A stretch of DNA of 64,000 nucleotides from Rhodobacteraceae bacterium IMCC1909 (GCA_030704425.1 JAPDHM010000002.1:248001-312000); one strand, 5' to 3'; positions 25,903 through 35,657 are shown, counted from the first letter of the stretch. The notes: generated by a model from the letters alone, not told the origin. Program-made: numbers and translations.

Positions 25903-26000
25903 TCCCATCTCACCCATAAAAATTGCCAGCATCCCATGCGTGGTTTGCTGGACCAATGCCGGCGCTGCCTGTAGCATCCAAGCAAGATTCGAGGGATATC

Positions 26001-27791
26001 ATGACCGACACCGCTGCATATCAAGTTTTGGCGCGCAAATACCGCCCAGAGACCTTTGCCGATTTGGTTGGGCAGGACGCTATGGTCCAAACCCTACGCA
26101 ATGCCTTTGAAGCCGACCGCATCGCCCAAGCCTTCATCATGACGGGCATTCGCGGAACCGGCAAAACCACCACTGCGCGTATCATTGCCAAGGGCATGAA
26201 TTGCATCGGTCCCGATGACAAAAGCGGCCCAACCATCGACCCCTGTGGGAGCTGCGAGCATTGCACGGCCATCATGGAGGGGCGCCATATCGACGTGATG
26301 GAGATAGATGCCGCCAGCCGCACCGGCGTTGGCGATATTCGTGAAATTATTGATTCGGTAGCCTATCGTGCCGCCTCCGCACGCTACAAGATCTATATCA
26401 TCGATGAGGTCCACATGCTGTCGACCAACGCTTTCAACGCGTTGCTCAAGACCTTGGAGGAGCCGCCTGCGCATGTGAAATTTATCTTTGCCACCACAGA
26501 AATTCGCAAAGTCCCCGTGACAGTTCTGTCGCGCTGTCAAAGATTTGATCTGCGGCGCATTGAACCGGATGTCATGATTTCGATGCTGCAAAGAATCGCA
26601 AAAACAGAGGGCGCTGAGATCACAGAAGAGGCGCTGGGTCTCATCACCCGCGCCGCTGAAGGCTCGGCCCGCGATGCGCAATCGCTTCTGGATCAAGCCA
26701 TTTCCCACGGTGCTGGAGAAACCACAGCCGATCAGGTCCGCGCCATGCTGGGTCTTGCGGATCGGGGACGGGTTTTGGATCTGTTCGATCTGATTTTGCG
26801 CGGGGATGCGGAAGGTGCCTTGGGCGAGCTGTCTGCGCAATATGCCGCCGGCGCCGATCCTATGGCGGTATTGCGCGACCTGGCAGAGGTCAGCCATTGG
26901 GTCAGTATCATTAAGATCACGCCCGTGGCCGCCGAAGATCCCACGGTCTCGCCCGATGAACGAAGCCGAGGGCTGGTCATGGCAGAGCGGTTGCCGATGC
27001 GCGTGTTAAGCCGGATGTGGCAAATGCTGCTCACCGCCCTAGAAGAGGTCGGGCGGGCACCCAATGCGATGATGGCTGCAGAAATGGCGTTGATCCGCCT
27101 GACCCATGTGGCCGATCTGCCCACGCCAGATGAATTGATCCGAAAGCTGCAAAACACGCCCGTTCCCACACCAGAACCCCAAAACGCTGGCACCCCTCAT
27201 GGAGCGGGCGGGGGGCCGCGCCAAAGCGCGGCGGTCTCCGCCCTGCAAGCGGCCAACCCATCTGCCTATGCCGCAGACACGATGGCCCCTAGGGCCCAAC
27301 GATCCAGCGGGGCCACAGCCTCAGCCGCGCAGGCGGAGGCCCCCGCAACAGAGACGCTGGCGCGTTTTGCTCGGTTTGAGGATGTGTTGGAGCTGATCCG
27401 CCATCACCGCGACGTCAAACTCTTGGTTGATGTAGAAACCAGTTTAAGATTGGTCAGCTATAGTCCCGGCCGGATTGAATTTGAGCCGACAGAAAAAGCC
27501 CCGCGTGATCTGGCTCAACGACTGGGCAGCCGGTTGCAAACCTGGACCGGGCAGAGATGGGCCGTCTCTATCGGCACCAATGGCACAAGCACCATCGCAG
27601 AGGTGCGCGACGCGGCCGCCCTTGCGCTGAAAGAGCAAGCCAAGGCTCACCCTTTGGTGCAAGCGGTCCTTGTCGCCTTTCCCAAGGCACAGATCAGTGA
27701 CATTCGCACCGCCAAAGATATCGCGGCGGAGGCGCAGATCGACGCCCTGCCTGAGGTCGAAGATGAATGGGATCCCTTTGACGACGAATAA
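26001..27791 (+). CDS. dnaX: DNA polymerase III subunit gamma/tau
   Basis: A 596-residue clamp-loader ATPase. The AAA+ module shows GIRGTGKTTTAR (Walker A, 49-60), a zinc module beginning CGSCEHC, the DEVHMLS Walker B and the TVLSRCQRFDL sensor/SRC region. After the collar domain and a Pro/Ala-rich linker (residues about 380-440), a tau-type C-terminal domain follows. ATG 26001 follows GAGGGATATC; an upstream extension would reach toward the SRP RNA. No slippery heptamer with a strong hairpin stood out, so a separate gamma product is not predicted here. Confidence 0.95.
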   Translation: MTDTAAYQVLARKYRPETFADLVGQDAMVQTLRNAFEADRIAQAFIMTGIRGTGKTTTARIIAKGMNCIGPDDKSGPTIDPCGSCEHCTAIMEGRHIDVMEIDAASRTGVGDIREIIDSVAYRAASARYKIYIIDEVHMLSTNAFNALLKTLEEPPAHVKFIFATTEIRKVPVTVLSRCQRFDLRRIEPDVMISMLQRIAKTEGAEITEEALGLITRAAEGSARDAQSLLDQAISHGAGETTADQVRAMLGLADRGRVLDLFDLILRGDAEGALGELSAQYAAGADPMAVLRDLAEVSHWVSIIKITPVAAEDPTVSPDERSRGLVMAERLPMRVLSRMWQMLLTALEEVGRAPNAMMAAEMALIRLTHVADLPTPDELIRKLQNTPVPTPEPQNAGTPHGAGGGPRQSAAVSALQAANPSAYAADTMAPRAQRSSGATASAAQAEAPATETLARFARFEDVLELIRHHRDVKLLVDVETSLRLVSYSPGRIEFEPTEKAPRDLAQRLGSRLQTWTGQRWAVSIGTNGTSTIAEVRDAAALALKEQAKAHPLVQAVLVAFPKAQISDIRTAKDIAAEAQIDALPEVEDEWDPFDDE

Positions 27792-27859
27792 TCCACTGCC
27801 AATGCCCCAGCCCTGCGCTGCGGGTCGCTTTTACAACACGCACAAGAAGAGGTGACACA

Positions 27860-28204
27860 ATGCTAAACGGTCTCGGCGGCCTAGGCGATATGGCCAAGAT
27901 GATGAAGACAGCTCAGGAAATGCAGGGAAAAATGACCCAACTGCAGGATGATCTGGCGAATATTTCGGTCACAGGCGAAAGCGGCGCCGGGCTGGTGACT
28001 GCAACGGCAAATGCCAAGGGCGTTTTGACCGGCTTAAATATCGATGCCAGCATTTTTGATCCGAACGAAAAAGAAGTGGTGGAAGATCTCATCCTTGCCG
28101 CGATTAAAGACGCACAGGCCAAAGCGGCAGACAGATCCGCATCGGAAATGAAAGCCCTGCAGCAAAGCCTTGGCCTGCCAACGGATATGAAACTGCCCTT
28201 TTAA
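27860..28204 (+). CDS. YbaB/EbfC family nucleoid-associated protein
   Basis: A 114-residue DNA-binding protein of the YbaB/EbfC family. The N-terminal MAKMMKTAQEMQGKMTQLQD helix and the beta core (VTATANAKGVLTGLNID) are typical. It sits between dnaX and recR, an arrangement conserved across most proteobacteria, and is preceded by AGAGGTG. Confidence 0.95.
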   Translation: MLNGLGGLGDMAKMMKTAQEMQGKMTQLQDDLANISVTGESGAGLVTATANAKGVLTGLNIDASIFDPNEKEVVEDLILAAIKDAQAKAADRSASEMKALQQSLGLPTDMKLPF

Positions 28205-28220
28205 CCCTTAGGTCCAATCA

Positions 28221-28814
28221 ATGAGCAACAGCAGCAAAGATCTCGACCATTTGATCGAATTGATGGCCAAGCTGCCGGGGCTTGGACCGCGTTCGGCGCG
28301 GCGTGCAGTTCTGCATATGGTCAAGAAACGTGCACTTTTGATGACGCCTCTGGCGGATGTTTTGGCTGAGGTGGCCGTCACCGTCCGCGAATGCCTAAAT
28401 TGCGGCAATATCGGCACTGCCGATACCTGCGACATTTGCCAAAATCCCAAACGCGAGAATGGCGAGATTTGTGTGATAGAGGAAGTTTCTGACCTTTGGG
28501 CCATGGAGCGCAGCCATATGTTCAAGGGCCGCTATCATGTGCTGGGCGGAACCCTTTCGGCACTCGATGCCATTGGTCCCGATGAGTTGCGCATTCCTCG
28601 GCTGTTACGCCGGGTCCGCGATGAGAATGTCACCGAAGTGATTTTAGCCCTCAATGCCACCATCGACGGGCAAACCACCGCCCATTACATCGCCGATCAA
28701 CTGGGCGATGTACGCGTCTCAACCCTCGCTCAGGGCGTGCCAATTGGCGGTGAGCTGGACTATTTGGACGATGGGACGATCACGGCGGCCCTCCGGGCGC
28801 GCAAAACGCTTTAA
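28221..28814 (+). CDS. recR: Recombination protein RecR
   Basis: A 197-residue RecFOR-pathway protein that helps load RecA on gapped DNA. It has the N-terminal helix-hairpin-helix ([13 protein letters not shown]), a four-cysteine zinc finger (C58, C61, C70, C73), a Toprim domain ([13 protein letters not shown] onward) and a C-terminal Walker-B-like region. It is the last gene of dnaX-ybaB-recR and is followed by a strong terminator. Confidence 0.96.
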   Translation: MSNSSKDLDHLIELMAKLPGLGPRSARRAVLHMVKKRALLMTPLADVLAEVAVTVRECLNCGNIGTADTCDICQNPKRENGEICVIEEVSDLWAMERSHMFKGRYHVLGGTLSALDAIGPDELRIPRLLRRVRDENVTEVILALNATIDGQTTAHYIADQLGDVRVSTLAQGVPIGGELDYLDDGTITAALRARKTL

Positions 28815-28840
28815 GCAAGACCTCTGCATCGGCAAAAGGA

Positions 28841-28869
28841 AAGGCGGCCTAAGCCGCCTTGATTTTTTT
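28841..28869 (+). terminator. Intrinsic terminator after recR
   Basis: AAGGCGGC (28841-28848) and GCCGCCTT (28853-28860) form a perfect stem with a 4-base loop, followed by GATTTTTTT. It separates recR from the convergent trcR gene. Confidence 0.88.
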
Positions 28870-28887
28870 GTATTAAAGAGCCTCAAT

Positions 28888-29643
28888 TCAACCCGGCTGC
28901 TCTTCACCATCACCGCTTGGCAGATTGAAGAAACTGTCGGCATCCAACAAATCACCATGCTGACGCTCGTCTTCCTCCTCCTCTGGCGCATCGGCCAGGG
29001 TGAAGGTTTCCAGCCCTGAAATAGCGGCTGGAATGCGCGGCTCCTCGGGCATTCCAAGGCTTTGCTCGGTGCTGACCAGGCGGCGGCGCTCATCGTCAGA
29101 CATCGCCTCACCATCACGCAATTTCTTGGCATTTGCCTTTTGCACCAAAGCATCCAACTCTGACTGCTTACACAGGCCCAAGGCCACCGGATCAATCGGG
29201 TTGATGTTGGTAATATTCCAATGGGTCCGTTCGCGGATGGCCTGAATGGTGGGCTTGGTTGTCCCAACCAGTTTCGAAATTTGGCCATCCGTCAGCTCCG
29301 GGTGGAACTTAACCAACCAAAGGATCGACGCTGGGCGGTCTTGACGCTTGGACAGCGGCGTGTAGCGCGGGCCACGGCGTTTTTCTTCTCCGACAGCGGC
29401 GGCATAATACTTCAAAGTCAGCTTATGCGCTGGATCGGCCTGCGCCTTATCCAGCTCTTCTTGTGTCAACTGATTGTTGGCAATTGGATCGAAGCCTTTT
29501 ACGCCCGCAGCCACATCCCCATCGGCAATGCCTTGAATTTCAAGCTCATGCATTTCAACGAAATCAGAAATTTGTTTGAAGCTGAGGGTTGTATTATCCA
29601 CCAGCCAAACTGCGGTGGCCTTTGTCATAATTGGTTTTGCCAT
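28888..29643 (-). CDS. trcR: DUF1013 protein, cell-cycle transcriptional regulator TrcR
   Basis: A 251-residue protein of the alphaproteobacterial DUF1013 family, named TrcR in Caulobacter where it associates with transcription. Two helix-turn-helix-like segments are visible: TAVWLVDNTTLSFKQISDF near residue 9 and ASILWLVKFHPELTDGQISK near 105. The C-terminus is acidic (EEEEDERQHGD). ATG 29643 is fixed by GGAGG eight bases upstream; earlier in-frame starts lack a site. Confidence 0.9.
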   Translation of the reverse strand: MAKPIMTKATAVWLVDNTTLSFKQISDFVEMHELEIQGIADGDVAAGVKGFDPIANNQLTQEELDKAQADPAHKLTLKYYAAAVGEEKRRGPRYTPLSKRQDRPASILWLVKFHPELTDGQISKLVGTTKPTIQAIRERTHWNITNINPIDPVALGLCKQSELDALVQKANAKKLRDGEAMSDDERRRLVSTEQSLGMPEEPRIPAAISGLETFTLADAPEEEEDERQHGDLLDADSFFNLPSGDGEEQPG

Positions 29644-29825
29644 TTCGGCCTCCATCCTAAACTTTAATCCCAGACATAGCTTCCTCAACGCCTCGCGGCG
29701 GTCCCGGGTTTTGGCGGGACGAGTTACCATGTTTGGGGAACTTGAAAACTGTATAATCCCTTGCGCAGGAAAGGGAAAGCCCCCGCAGGACCATCAGCCC
29801 TTATTTATGATCAATGCACCGGAGC

Positions 29826-30803
29826 TCAAATTTCCAAAACGATTTTACCGATATGCTGGCTGGCTTCCATATGCGCATGGGCCTTATGGGCCTCAGCCAG
29901 CGGAAATGTGCTGTCGAGGATAGGGGCAATGCGGCCAGCCGCCAGATGCGGCCACACCTCATCATACAAGGCCTTGGCAATTTTAGCCTTGGCTAGATCA
30001 CTTTGCGGTCGCAGGGTTGAGCCCGTCAGCGTCAAACGGCGGGTCATCATTTGCACCAAATTGAGCTCCACCTTCGGCCCTTGCAGAAAGGCAATCTGTA
30101 CCAAACGCCCGTCATCCGCCAAGGATTTGAGATTGCGCTGAATATAGGATCCACCGACCATATCAAGAATGAGGTTCATACCCCCATAGGCTTTAAGCAC
30201 CTCCTCAAAGACCTCATGGCGATAATTTATCGCCCGCTCTGCCCCGAGATCCTTGCACGCTTGGCATTTTGCCTCTGATCCAGCAGTCGCAAAGACCCTA
30301 GCCCCGAATAAATGCGCCAATTGAATGGCCGTTGTTCCGATGCCTGATGAGCCGCCATGCACCAAAAATTTTTCTCCAGCCTGCAACGCGCTGCGCTGAA
30401 ACACATTGGAATAGACGGTGAAATAGGTCTCCGGCAGGCAAGCGGCTTGCTTCAGGCTCAAGCCACGCGGAATAGGCAGGCAATGGTGGGCCGAGGTGGC
30501 GACAAACTCTGCGTATCCGCCACCTGGCAAGAGCGCACAGACCTCATCGCCGACAGCCCACTCCGTCACGCCCGCGCCCACTTCGGCAATAATCCCTGCT
30601 CCCTCCAGCCCCGGCAGATCACTGGCACCTGCTGGGGGGTTATAAAGGCCGGCACGCTGTAGCGCATCGGGCCGATTGACCCCGGCATAAGCCAAGGCAA
30701 TCACCACCTGCCCATGATCTGCGTGCGGACGGGGGCGCGTGGTGACTTGTAACACGTCAGCTGCGCCGGGCACCGTAATTTCAACAGCCGTCATTTGGGA
30801 CAT
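29826..30803 (-). CDS. NAD(P)H-quinone oxidoreductase, zinc-free MDR family (PIG3-like)
   Basis: A 325-residue medium-chain reductase without the zinc ligands of alcohol dehydrogenases. The Rossmann motif is VHGGSSGIGTTAIQLA near 148, and the family blocks NRPDALQRAGLYNPP and PGLEGAG are present. Quinone reduction is the usual activity. AGGAGG precedes the ATG. It is 27 bp downstream of the coq9 stop's far side on the opposite end of a possible two-gene cluster with coq9, since coq9 ends at 30831 and this gene starts at 30803 on the same strand. Confidence 0.88.
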   Translation of the reverse strand: MSQMTAVEITVPGAADVLQVTTRPRPHADHGQVVIALAYAGVNRPDALQRAGLYNPPAGASDLPGLEGAGIIAEVGAGVTEWAVGDEVCALLPGGGYAEFVATSAHHCLPIPRGLSLKQAACLPETYFTVYSNVFQRSALQAGEKFLVHGGSSGIGTTAIQLAHLFGARVFATAGSEAKCQACKDLGAERAINYRHEVFEEVLKAYGGMNLILDMVGGSYIQRNLKSLADDGRLVQIAFLQGPKVELNLVQMMTRRLTLTGSTLRPQSDLAKAKIAKALYDEVWPHLAAGRIAPILDSTFPLAEAHKAHAHMEASQHIGKIVLEI

Positions 30804-30830
30804 AGTTGCCCTCCTTTACAAAATTGCAGA

Positions 30831-31511
30831 CTAAAACTTAAACGCCCGCCCGGGCAAATCATCGCGCATTTGGGGGGCCTTGATTTTTCCCAGAAGCCAT
30901 AGCGGCCCCGCCAAAGCGGCACTCAAAGGCTTGTTGTCGCGAATCTTTGCCTTGGCCAGTTCGATTTGCATGACATTTTCAATGCGCCGATCCAAAAACG
31001 CCCAGGTCGCCGCATGGCCCAGGCTCTCATCGCCCAGCCAAAACAACACCGTTGAACCATAGACAGCGCTTAAGGTTGCGCGCTTTGAATACCAATTCAC
31101 ATCACGTGAGCTGTCTTGCAAGACATCCCAAATGTCATCGGCCGTTCCCCATATCAACTTGGCTCCCTCGCCCGCATGTTGCGGCAAAGCAAAGAGCGAA
31201 GTGGCGCGCCTCACCGCCTCTTTATCCACAATTGCCTCAAGTCGCAGGCGCACTAATAATGTAATTTTTTCTCTTATTTTCAAGGAGTCGATAGATGAGC
31301 CCTGATAGGCCGCGCGCATCTTTGCATCGCCTTGACGATGATAGGCAACGGCCAAATCCAGCGCGCCACGCGGCGCGAGCATGGCCGCAATACCCGGGTC
31401 CATTTTCAAATCCGCCACTGCGCAATCAAAACTGGTCTGCGACCAGCCATCAAACACCACATGGGGCAGGATCGCTGCAAGAAGTTCTGATAAGTGTTGT
31501 TCGACTTTCAT
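30831..31511 (-). CDS. COQ9 family protein
   Basis: A 226-residue member of the COQ9 family, whose mitochondrial relatives bind lipids and support ubiquinone hydroxylation by COQ7. The TetR-like N-terminal helices and the C-terminal lipid-binding region (WYSKRATLSAVYGSTVLFWL near 145) are recognisable. ATG 31511 (MKVEQHL) is preferred because GGGGGATCC precedes it. The gene is immediately upstream of a quinone oxidoreductase on the same strand, consistent with a quinone-related unit. Confidence 0.9.
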   Translation of the reverse strand: MKVEQHLSELLAAILPHVVFDGWSQTSFDCAVADLKMDPGIAAMLAPRGALDLAVAYHRQGDAKMRAAYQGSSIDSLKIREKITLLVRLRLEAIVDKEAVRRATSLFALPQHAGEGAKLIWGTADDIWDVLQDSSRDVNWYSKRATLSAVYGSTVLFWLGDESLGHAATWAFLDRRIENVMQIELAKAKIRDNKPLSAALAGPLWLLGKIKAPQMRDDLPGRAFKF

Positions 31512-31613
31512 GGATCCCCCAAATATCTGGCCGCTAGACAAAGCAACAAGCCTGCGCTATCCAGCAGCGTCCTGCAATTTTGCAATTTAAACTAGAAAGG
31601 TGGTGAAAACCAC

Positions 31614-31814
31614 ATGCAGGTTAGTGTTCGCGACAATAATGTCGATCAGGCCCTTCGGGCTTTGAAGAAAAAGCTACAACGCGAAGGTGTGTTTCGTGAA
31701 ATGAAGCTCAAGCAACATTTCGAGAAACCATCCGAGAAAAATGCGCGCGAGAAGGCCGAGTCCATCCGTCGCACCCGTAAGCTGGCGCGTAAGAAAGCTG
31801 AACGTGAAGGGTAA
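31614..31814 (+). CDS. rpsU: 30S ribosomal protein S21
   Basis: A 66-residue basic protein that matches bS21 over its length ([20 protein letters not shown] at the start, [19 protein letters not shown] at the end). AGAAAGGTGG precedes the start. It is a single gene with its own terminator. Confidence 0.97.
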   Translation: MQVSVRDNNVDQALRALKKKLQREGVFREMKLKQHFEKPSEKNAREKAESIRRTRKLARKKAEREG

Positions 31815-31860
31815 ATGATGTAAATCATTACTCTGGGCTACGCGCTCCGAAACACATGAA

Positions 31861-31887
31861 AACCCCCGCGTTACGTGGGGGTTTTTT
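31861..31887 (+). terminator. Intrinsic terminator between rpsU and the Lrp gene
   Basis: AACCCCC and GGGGGTT pair around a 9-base GCGTTACGT loop, followed by TTTTTT. The run of A's on the left makes it usable on the minus strand also, for the convergent regulator gene ending at 31893. Confidence 0.88.
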
Positions 31888-31892
31888 GTTGC

Positions 31893-32351
31893 CTAAAGCG
31901 GAAGTGCGGTGGTTTTAAACACGGTGCGCAGCGCAAAGCTTGACTGCATTTGCGTGACACCGGGTAACTTGACCAGGAAGGTACGATGGATTTTGGCGAA
32001 ATCATCCGTGTCTTTCGCCACGACTTTAAGCAAATAATCCGCGCTACCGGCCATCAAATGACACTCCAAGACATCGGGAATCAGCGCCACTGCCTTTTCG
32101 AAGGCCACCAAAACATCTTCAGTTTGCCCGCTTAAAGTAATCTCCACAAACACAGTCGTGCGGCGGTCCACTTTGCGCGGATCCACCAGCGCCACATAAT
32201 CGCGAATATAGCCTTCAGCCTCCAGGCGGCCGACACGCCTATGACAGGCGGAAGCGGACATGTTGACGTGATCGGCCAAATCCGAATTCGAAATGCGGCC
32301 TTTGACCTGCAAAACTGATAATAATCGACGATCTGTAGCGTCTAGTTTCAT
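31893..32351 (-). CDS. Lrp/AsnC family transcriptional regulator
   Basis: A 152-residue regulator with an N-terminal winged helix (DRRLLSVLQVKGRISNSDLA, with MSASACHRRVGRLE as recognition helix) and a C-terminal RAM ligand domain (VLECHLMAGSADYLLKVVAKD). The family senses amino acids. The start is ATG 32351 (MKLDATD). The neighbours do not reveal its target; it is not adjacent to an obvious amino acid transporter. Confidence 0.92.
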   Translation of the reverse strand: MKLDATDRRLLSVLQVKGRISNSDLADHVNMSASACHRRVGRLEAEGYIRDYVALVDPRKVDRRTTVFVEITLSGQTEDVLVAFEKAVALIPDVLECHLMAGSADYLLKVVAKDTDDFAKIHRTFLVKLPGVTQMQSSFALRTVFKTTALPL

Positions 32352-32442
32352 ATCTTCGCCAAATCTCTCAAAATGTCGCCAAAAGGAGGGTACTTTTACC
32401 ACCCTAAGCTCAAATGGGTATAATCACAACAGTTCAATAATG

Positions 32443-32463
32443 CCCAAGGCGCTATGCCTTGGG
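32443..32463. terminator. Hairpin between pheT and the Lrp gene
   Basis: CCCAAGGC and GCCTTGGG form a perfect 8-bp stem with a 6-base inner span. No clear T-run follows on either strand, so it may be a stabilising 3' hairpin of the pheT transcript rather than a true terminator. Confidence 0.4.
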
Positions 32464-32538
32464 ACTGGACAATGGAAAGGTCAAATAGATGTGGTCAAGA
32501 TCCCAAATCCGACACTAAAGCCCAGGCTTGGGCAACGG

Positions 32539-34932
32539 TCACCCGCGAAGGCTGCCGCCGGTGGCTTTGGTCACTTTCTCAACAATTTTTTCTGCAACCG
32601 CCTCAATATCGGCATCTTTTAATGTCGCATCTTTGGGTTGCAACCGGACCGTCACCGCCAGTGACTTCAATCCTGCCGCCAAAGAGCCGCCAGAAAATTC
32701 GTCAAAGACACGAACATCGTCAATCAGCACCTTATCGGCCCCTTTGGCGGCATTCACCAAGGTGATCGCCTCGACCGATTGATCCACAACAAAGGCAAAA
32801 TCACGCTCCACCGCTTGCAAATCAGAGATATTCAAGGCCGGGCGTGTCGCCGATTTGGACTTTGGAACTGGGATATTTTTTGTATGTACCGCAAAGGCCA
32901 CGACCGGACCCTTAACATCCAAAGCCGCAAGGATTTTGGGATGAACTTCCCCAAAACCGGCCAGAGAGGTCTTGCCCAATGCCATGCGTGCGGATCGGCC
33001 CGGATGCCACCAATCAGACAAGCCGCGCTGAAACTGCACCTTAGATGGGGCGCCAATCGCCTGCAGCACAGCTTCCACATCCGCTTTAGCATCATAGATA
33101 TCAACCGCGCGGCGGGTGCCATGCACATCTTTCGGGCCGGTGTGGCCCACTAAGATTCCGCAGGCCAAAGTCTCTTGATCTTCCGGCTCACCGCCATGCC
33201 AGACCGAGCCCACTTCGAACAAAGCCAAGTCGTAAATACCGCGCGCCTGATTGCGCGCTGCCGCGTGTAGCAGCCCGGGCAAAAGTGACGGGCGCATATG
33301 GCTCATCTCAGAGCTGATCGGATTTGACAGCATGGTCTCATCCGAGCCACCCCCGAACATTTCGGCCGATTTGCGGTCAATAAAGCTATAGGTCACGCAT
33401 TCATTATAGCCCAATGCAGCAATCATGCGCCGGGCGGTTTGCTCGCGGGTTTGTGACAGGGACAACACCGGCTTTGGCACACCCAAATCCACTCGCGCAA
33501 AGGGCTTTCCCACCAGTTTGGTCAAGGAGGCCATGCGTGCGACCTCTTCCACCAAATCCGCCTCGCCCATCACATCTGGGCGCCAGCTTGGTACATGAGC
33601 CATATCGCCCTCAAGACGGAACCCAAGATCAGTCAATGTTGAGCGCTGCATCCGCTCTGGAATATCCATACCCACCAGAGACTTAACCCGATCCACATCT
33701 AATTTGAAAGCCCGTTCGGTATTGGGCACAGCGCCCGCTTGGATCATCTGGGAGGCCTCACCACCGGCGTGATCCACGATCATCCGCACCGCATGCTCCA
33801 AGCCCTCAAGCGTGAAGGCGGGATCCACCCCGCGCTCGAACCGATAGCGTGCATCAGAATTAATCTGCAACGCACGGCCTGCATAGGCAATTTGCACCGG
33901 GTTCCAAAAGGCCGATTCGACAAAGACGTTAACCGTATCGTCAGAGCATCCCGTGTCAGCCCCGCCCATAATCCCAGCAATGCTTTGCGCGCCAGCGTCA
34001 TCGCTGATCACCATTTGACCTTCCAAAAACTGATAGGTTTTCTCGTCCAGCGCCGCAATTTCCTCGCCACCCGCGGCCCGGTGCACCCGTAAATTTCCAG
34101 AAATTTTATCGGCATCAAACACATGCAGCGGCCGGTTGCGATCCATGGTGAAGAAATTGGTGACATCCACCAGAAAGCTGATCGGCCGCAGACCGATGGC
34201 CCGCAACGCCTGTTGCAACCAGTCTGGGCTTGGGCCATTTTTAACCCCGCGAATGACGCGGCCGCAGAAAATCGGACAGCCATCCAGCGTATCCTCATCA
34301 ATTGAGACTGAGAAATCAGTGGCAAATTCAGCCGGCACCGGCGTCACATCGCGATCTTTCAATTTGCCCAATCCACGCGCCGCCAAATCTCGAGCAATGC
34401 CGCGCACGCCCAGGGCATCAGGGCGGTTTGGCGTGATGGCGATTTCAATCACCGGATCAACACGCGCCGGATCGTTCTGTGCCAGCCAATCGGCATAGCT
34501 TTGCCCGACCTCGCCACGCGCCAGCTCGATGATTCCATCATGCTCGTCGCTCAGCTCCATCTCGCGTTCGGAGCACATCATGCCAAAGCTCTCAATACCA
34601 CGGATCTTGCCAACACCAATTGTGGTATCAATGCCCGGAACATATATCCCTGGCGCAGCCACGACCACTGTGATGCCTTCGCGCGCATTTGGGGCGCCGC
34701 AGATAATTTGCGTCACACCATCCGCAGTCTCCACCTGACAGACGCGCAGCTTATCCGCATCCGGGTGTTTTACCGCCTTTGTCACCTTGCCAATCTTAAA
34801 AGCCGCCAGCTTAGCTGCTGGGTTTTCAATCCCTTCGACTTCCAGACCAAGGTCGGTCAAAGCATAGGTGATCTCATCCAAGCTCGCTTGGGTCTCTAAA
34901 TGGTCTTTCAACCAAGACAGTGTGAATTTCAT
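32539..34932 (-). CDS. pheT: Phenylalanine-tRNA ligase beta subunit
   Basis: A 797-residue subunit of the heterotetrameric synthetase. From N to C: MKFTLSWLKDHLET, the tRNA-binding EMAP/OB domain (KAVKHPDADKLRVCQVE, TQIICGAPNAREG), the B3/B4 editing domain, B5, the core, and the ferredoxin-fold anticodon-binding domain (ISDLQAVERDFAFVVDQ). ATG 34932 is chosen; it overlaps the stop of the amidotransferase gene in TAATG. Longer in-frame extensions upstream are spurious. Confidence 0.96.
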   Translation of the reverse strand: MKFTLSWLKDHLETQASLDEITYALTDLGLEVEGIENPAAKLAAFKIGKVTKAVKHPDADKLRVCQVETADGVTQIICGAPNAREGITVVVAAPGIYVPGIDTTIGVGKIRGIESFGMMCSEREMELSDEHDGIIELARGEVGQSYADWLAQNDPARVDPVIEIAITPNRPDALGVRGIARDLAARGLGKLKDRDVTPVPAEFATDFSVSIDEDTLDGCPIFCGRVIRGVKNGPSPDWLQQALRAIGLRPISFLVDVTNFFTMDRNRPLHVFDADKISGNLRVHRAAGGEEIAALDEKTYQFLEGQMVISDDAGAQSIAGIMGGADTGCSDDTVNVFVESAFWNPVQIAYAGRALQINSDARYRFERGVDPAFTLEGLEHAVRMIVDHAGGEASQMIQAGAVPNTERAFKLDVDRVKSLVGMDIPERMQRSTLTDLGFRLEGDMAHVPSWRPDVMGEADLVEEVARMASLTKLVGKPFARVDLGVPKPVLSLSQTREQTARRMIAALGYNECVTYSFIDRKSAEMFGGGSDETMLSNPISSEMSHMRPSLLPGLLHAAARNQARGIYDLALFEVGSVWHGGEPEDQETLACGILVGHTGPKDVHGTRRAVDIYDAKADVEAVLQAIGAPSKVQFQRGLSDWWHPGRSARMALGKTSLAGFGEVHPKILAALDVKGPVVAFAVHTKNIPVPKSKSATRPALNISDLQAVERDFAFVVDQSVEAITLVNAAKGADKVLIDDVRVFDEFSGGSLAAGLKSLAVTVRLQPKDATLKDADIEAVAEKIVEKVTKATGGSLRG

Positions 34933-35657
34933 TACTTTGCCCCTGTGGTTCTCTGGCGCGATGTGACATGTGCCAGCCAGTTTTGCAATTCCAACGTCCG
35001 GGTTGCAAGAGCTAGATCGCCCTGCCCATCCCGCTCCTCGGTATCGGGTAGTGATTTGCCGCGATCCGCCAGCCAAGTTGCGACGTCTGCGAGTGAAAAT
35101 TCAGGATGATACTGCGTGCCCCAAAAGCTGATGTCTGCTGTCTCATAGGCAAAGGCCTGTACCGGCGAATGGGCGTTTCCAGCAAGAAGAAGCGCCCCAT
35201 TGGGCAGGCGCTGCACTTCGTCGCGATGCACAGAAGACGCGCGAAACTGGCTTGCCCGACCCTGCATCATAGGGTGTTCCCGCCCGATGTCAGTCAAAGT
35301 GATGGCCTCTGCCAGCCCCTCTTCATCGCCATGAGGCGAGGCGGCGCATATGCCACCCAGCATAAAAGCGGCCAGCTGCATGCCGTTGCAAGAGCCCCAA
35401 ATCGGCACCTTCCAGCAGGTCACTTGCCTCCAGATATCCCGCAGGGCCCGCCCCTCCGGCGCATCAACACACCAGGCCACAGCTGACCCGGTAAACACCA
35501 CCCCGTCAAATACCTCGTCAGGCAGGACCAGCCCCAAATAGGGCGCGCAAAGGCTGCAGGTGATGCTCCCCGAAAGCTCCTGCAATACCGCAGCAAAGCC
35601 CGGCCCCAAAGCCGGCAATCCCGGCCCATTGGAATCGACAATCAAAATTCGGGTCAT
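34932..35657 (-). CDS. Type 1 glutamine amidotransferase (GMP synthase-like)
   Basis: A 241-residue class I glutamine amidotransferase domain. The nucleophile elbow is WGSCNGMQLAAFMLGG near residue 88 (one residue from the usual GxCxG pattern), and the catalytic His-Glu pair is in QYHPEFS near 187. No synthetase domain is attached, so it either transfers ammonia to a partner or hydrolyses a gamma-glutamyl compound. It lies between pheS (33 bp upstream) and pheT (TAATG overlap), so it is co-transcribed with the synthetase subunits. Confidence 0.88.
   Translation of the reverse strand: MTRILIVDSNGPGLPALGPGFAAVLQELSGSITCSLCAPYLGLVLPDEVFDGVVFTGSAVAWCVDAPEGRALRDIWRQVTCWKVPIWGSCNGMQLAAFMLGGICAASPHGDEEGLAEAITLTDIGREHPMMQGRASQFRASSVHRDEVQRLPNGALLLAGNAHSPVQAFAYETADISFWGTQYHPEFSLADVATWLADRGKSLPDTEERDGQGDLALATRTLELQNWLAHVTSRQRTTGAK

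Noticed and set aside
26094-26897. Long open frame antisense to dnaX
   Set aside because: It mirrors the codon bias of the strongly supported dnaX frame, lacks a ribosome site and has no recognisable domain. Similar antisense frames over hemF, yejF, argH and lysA were set aside for the same reason.
26001-27791. Programmed frameshift making a short gamma form of dnaX
   Set aside because: No A-rich slippery heptamer followed by a stable hairpin was noticed at the expected position.
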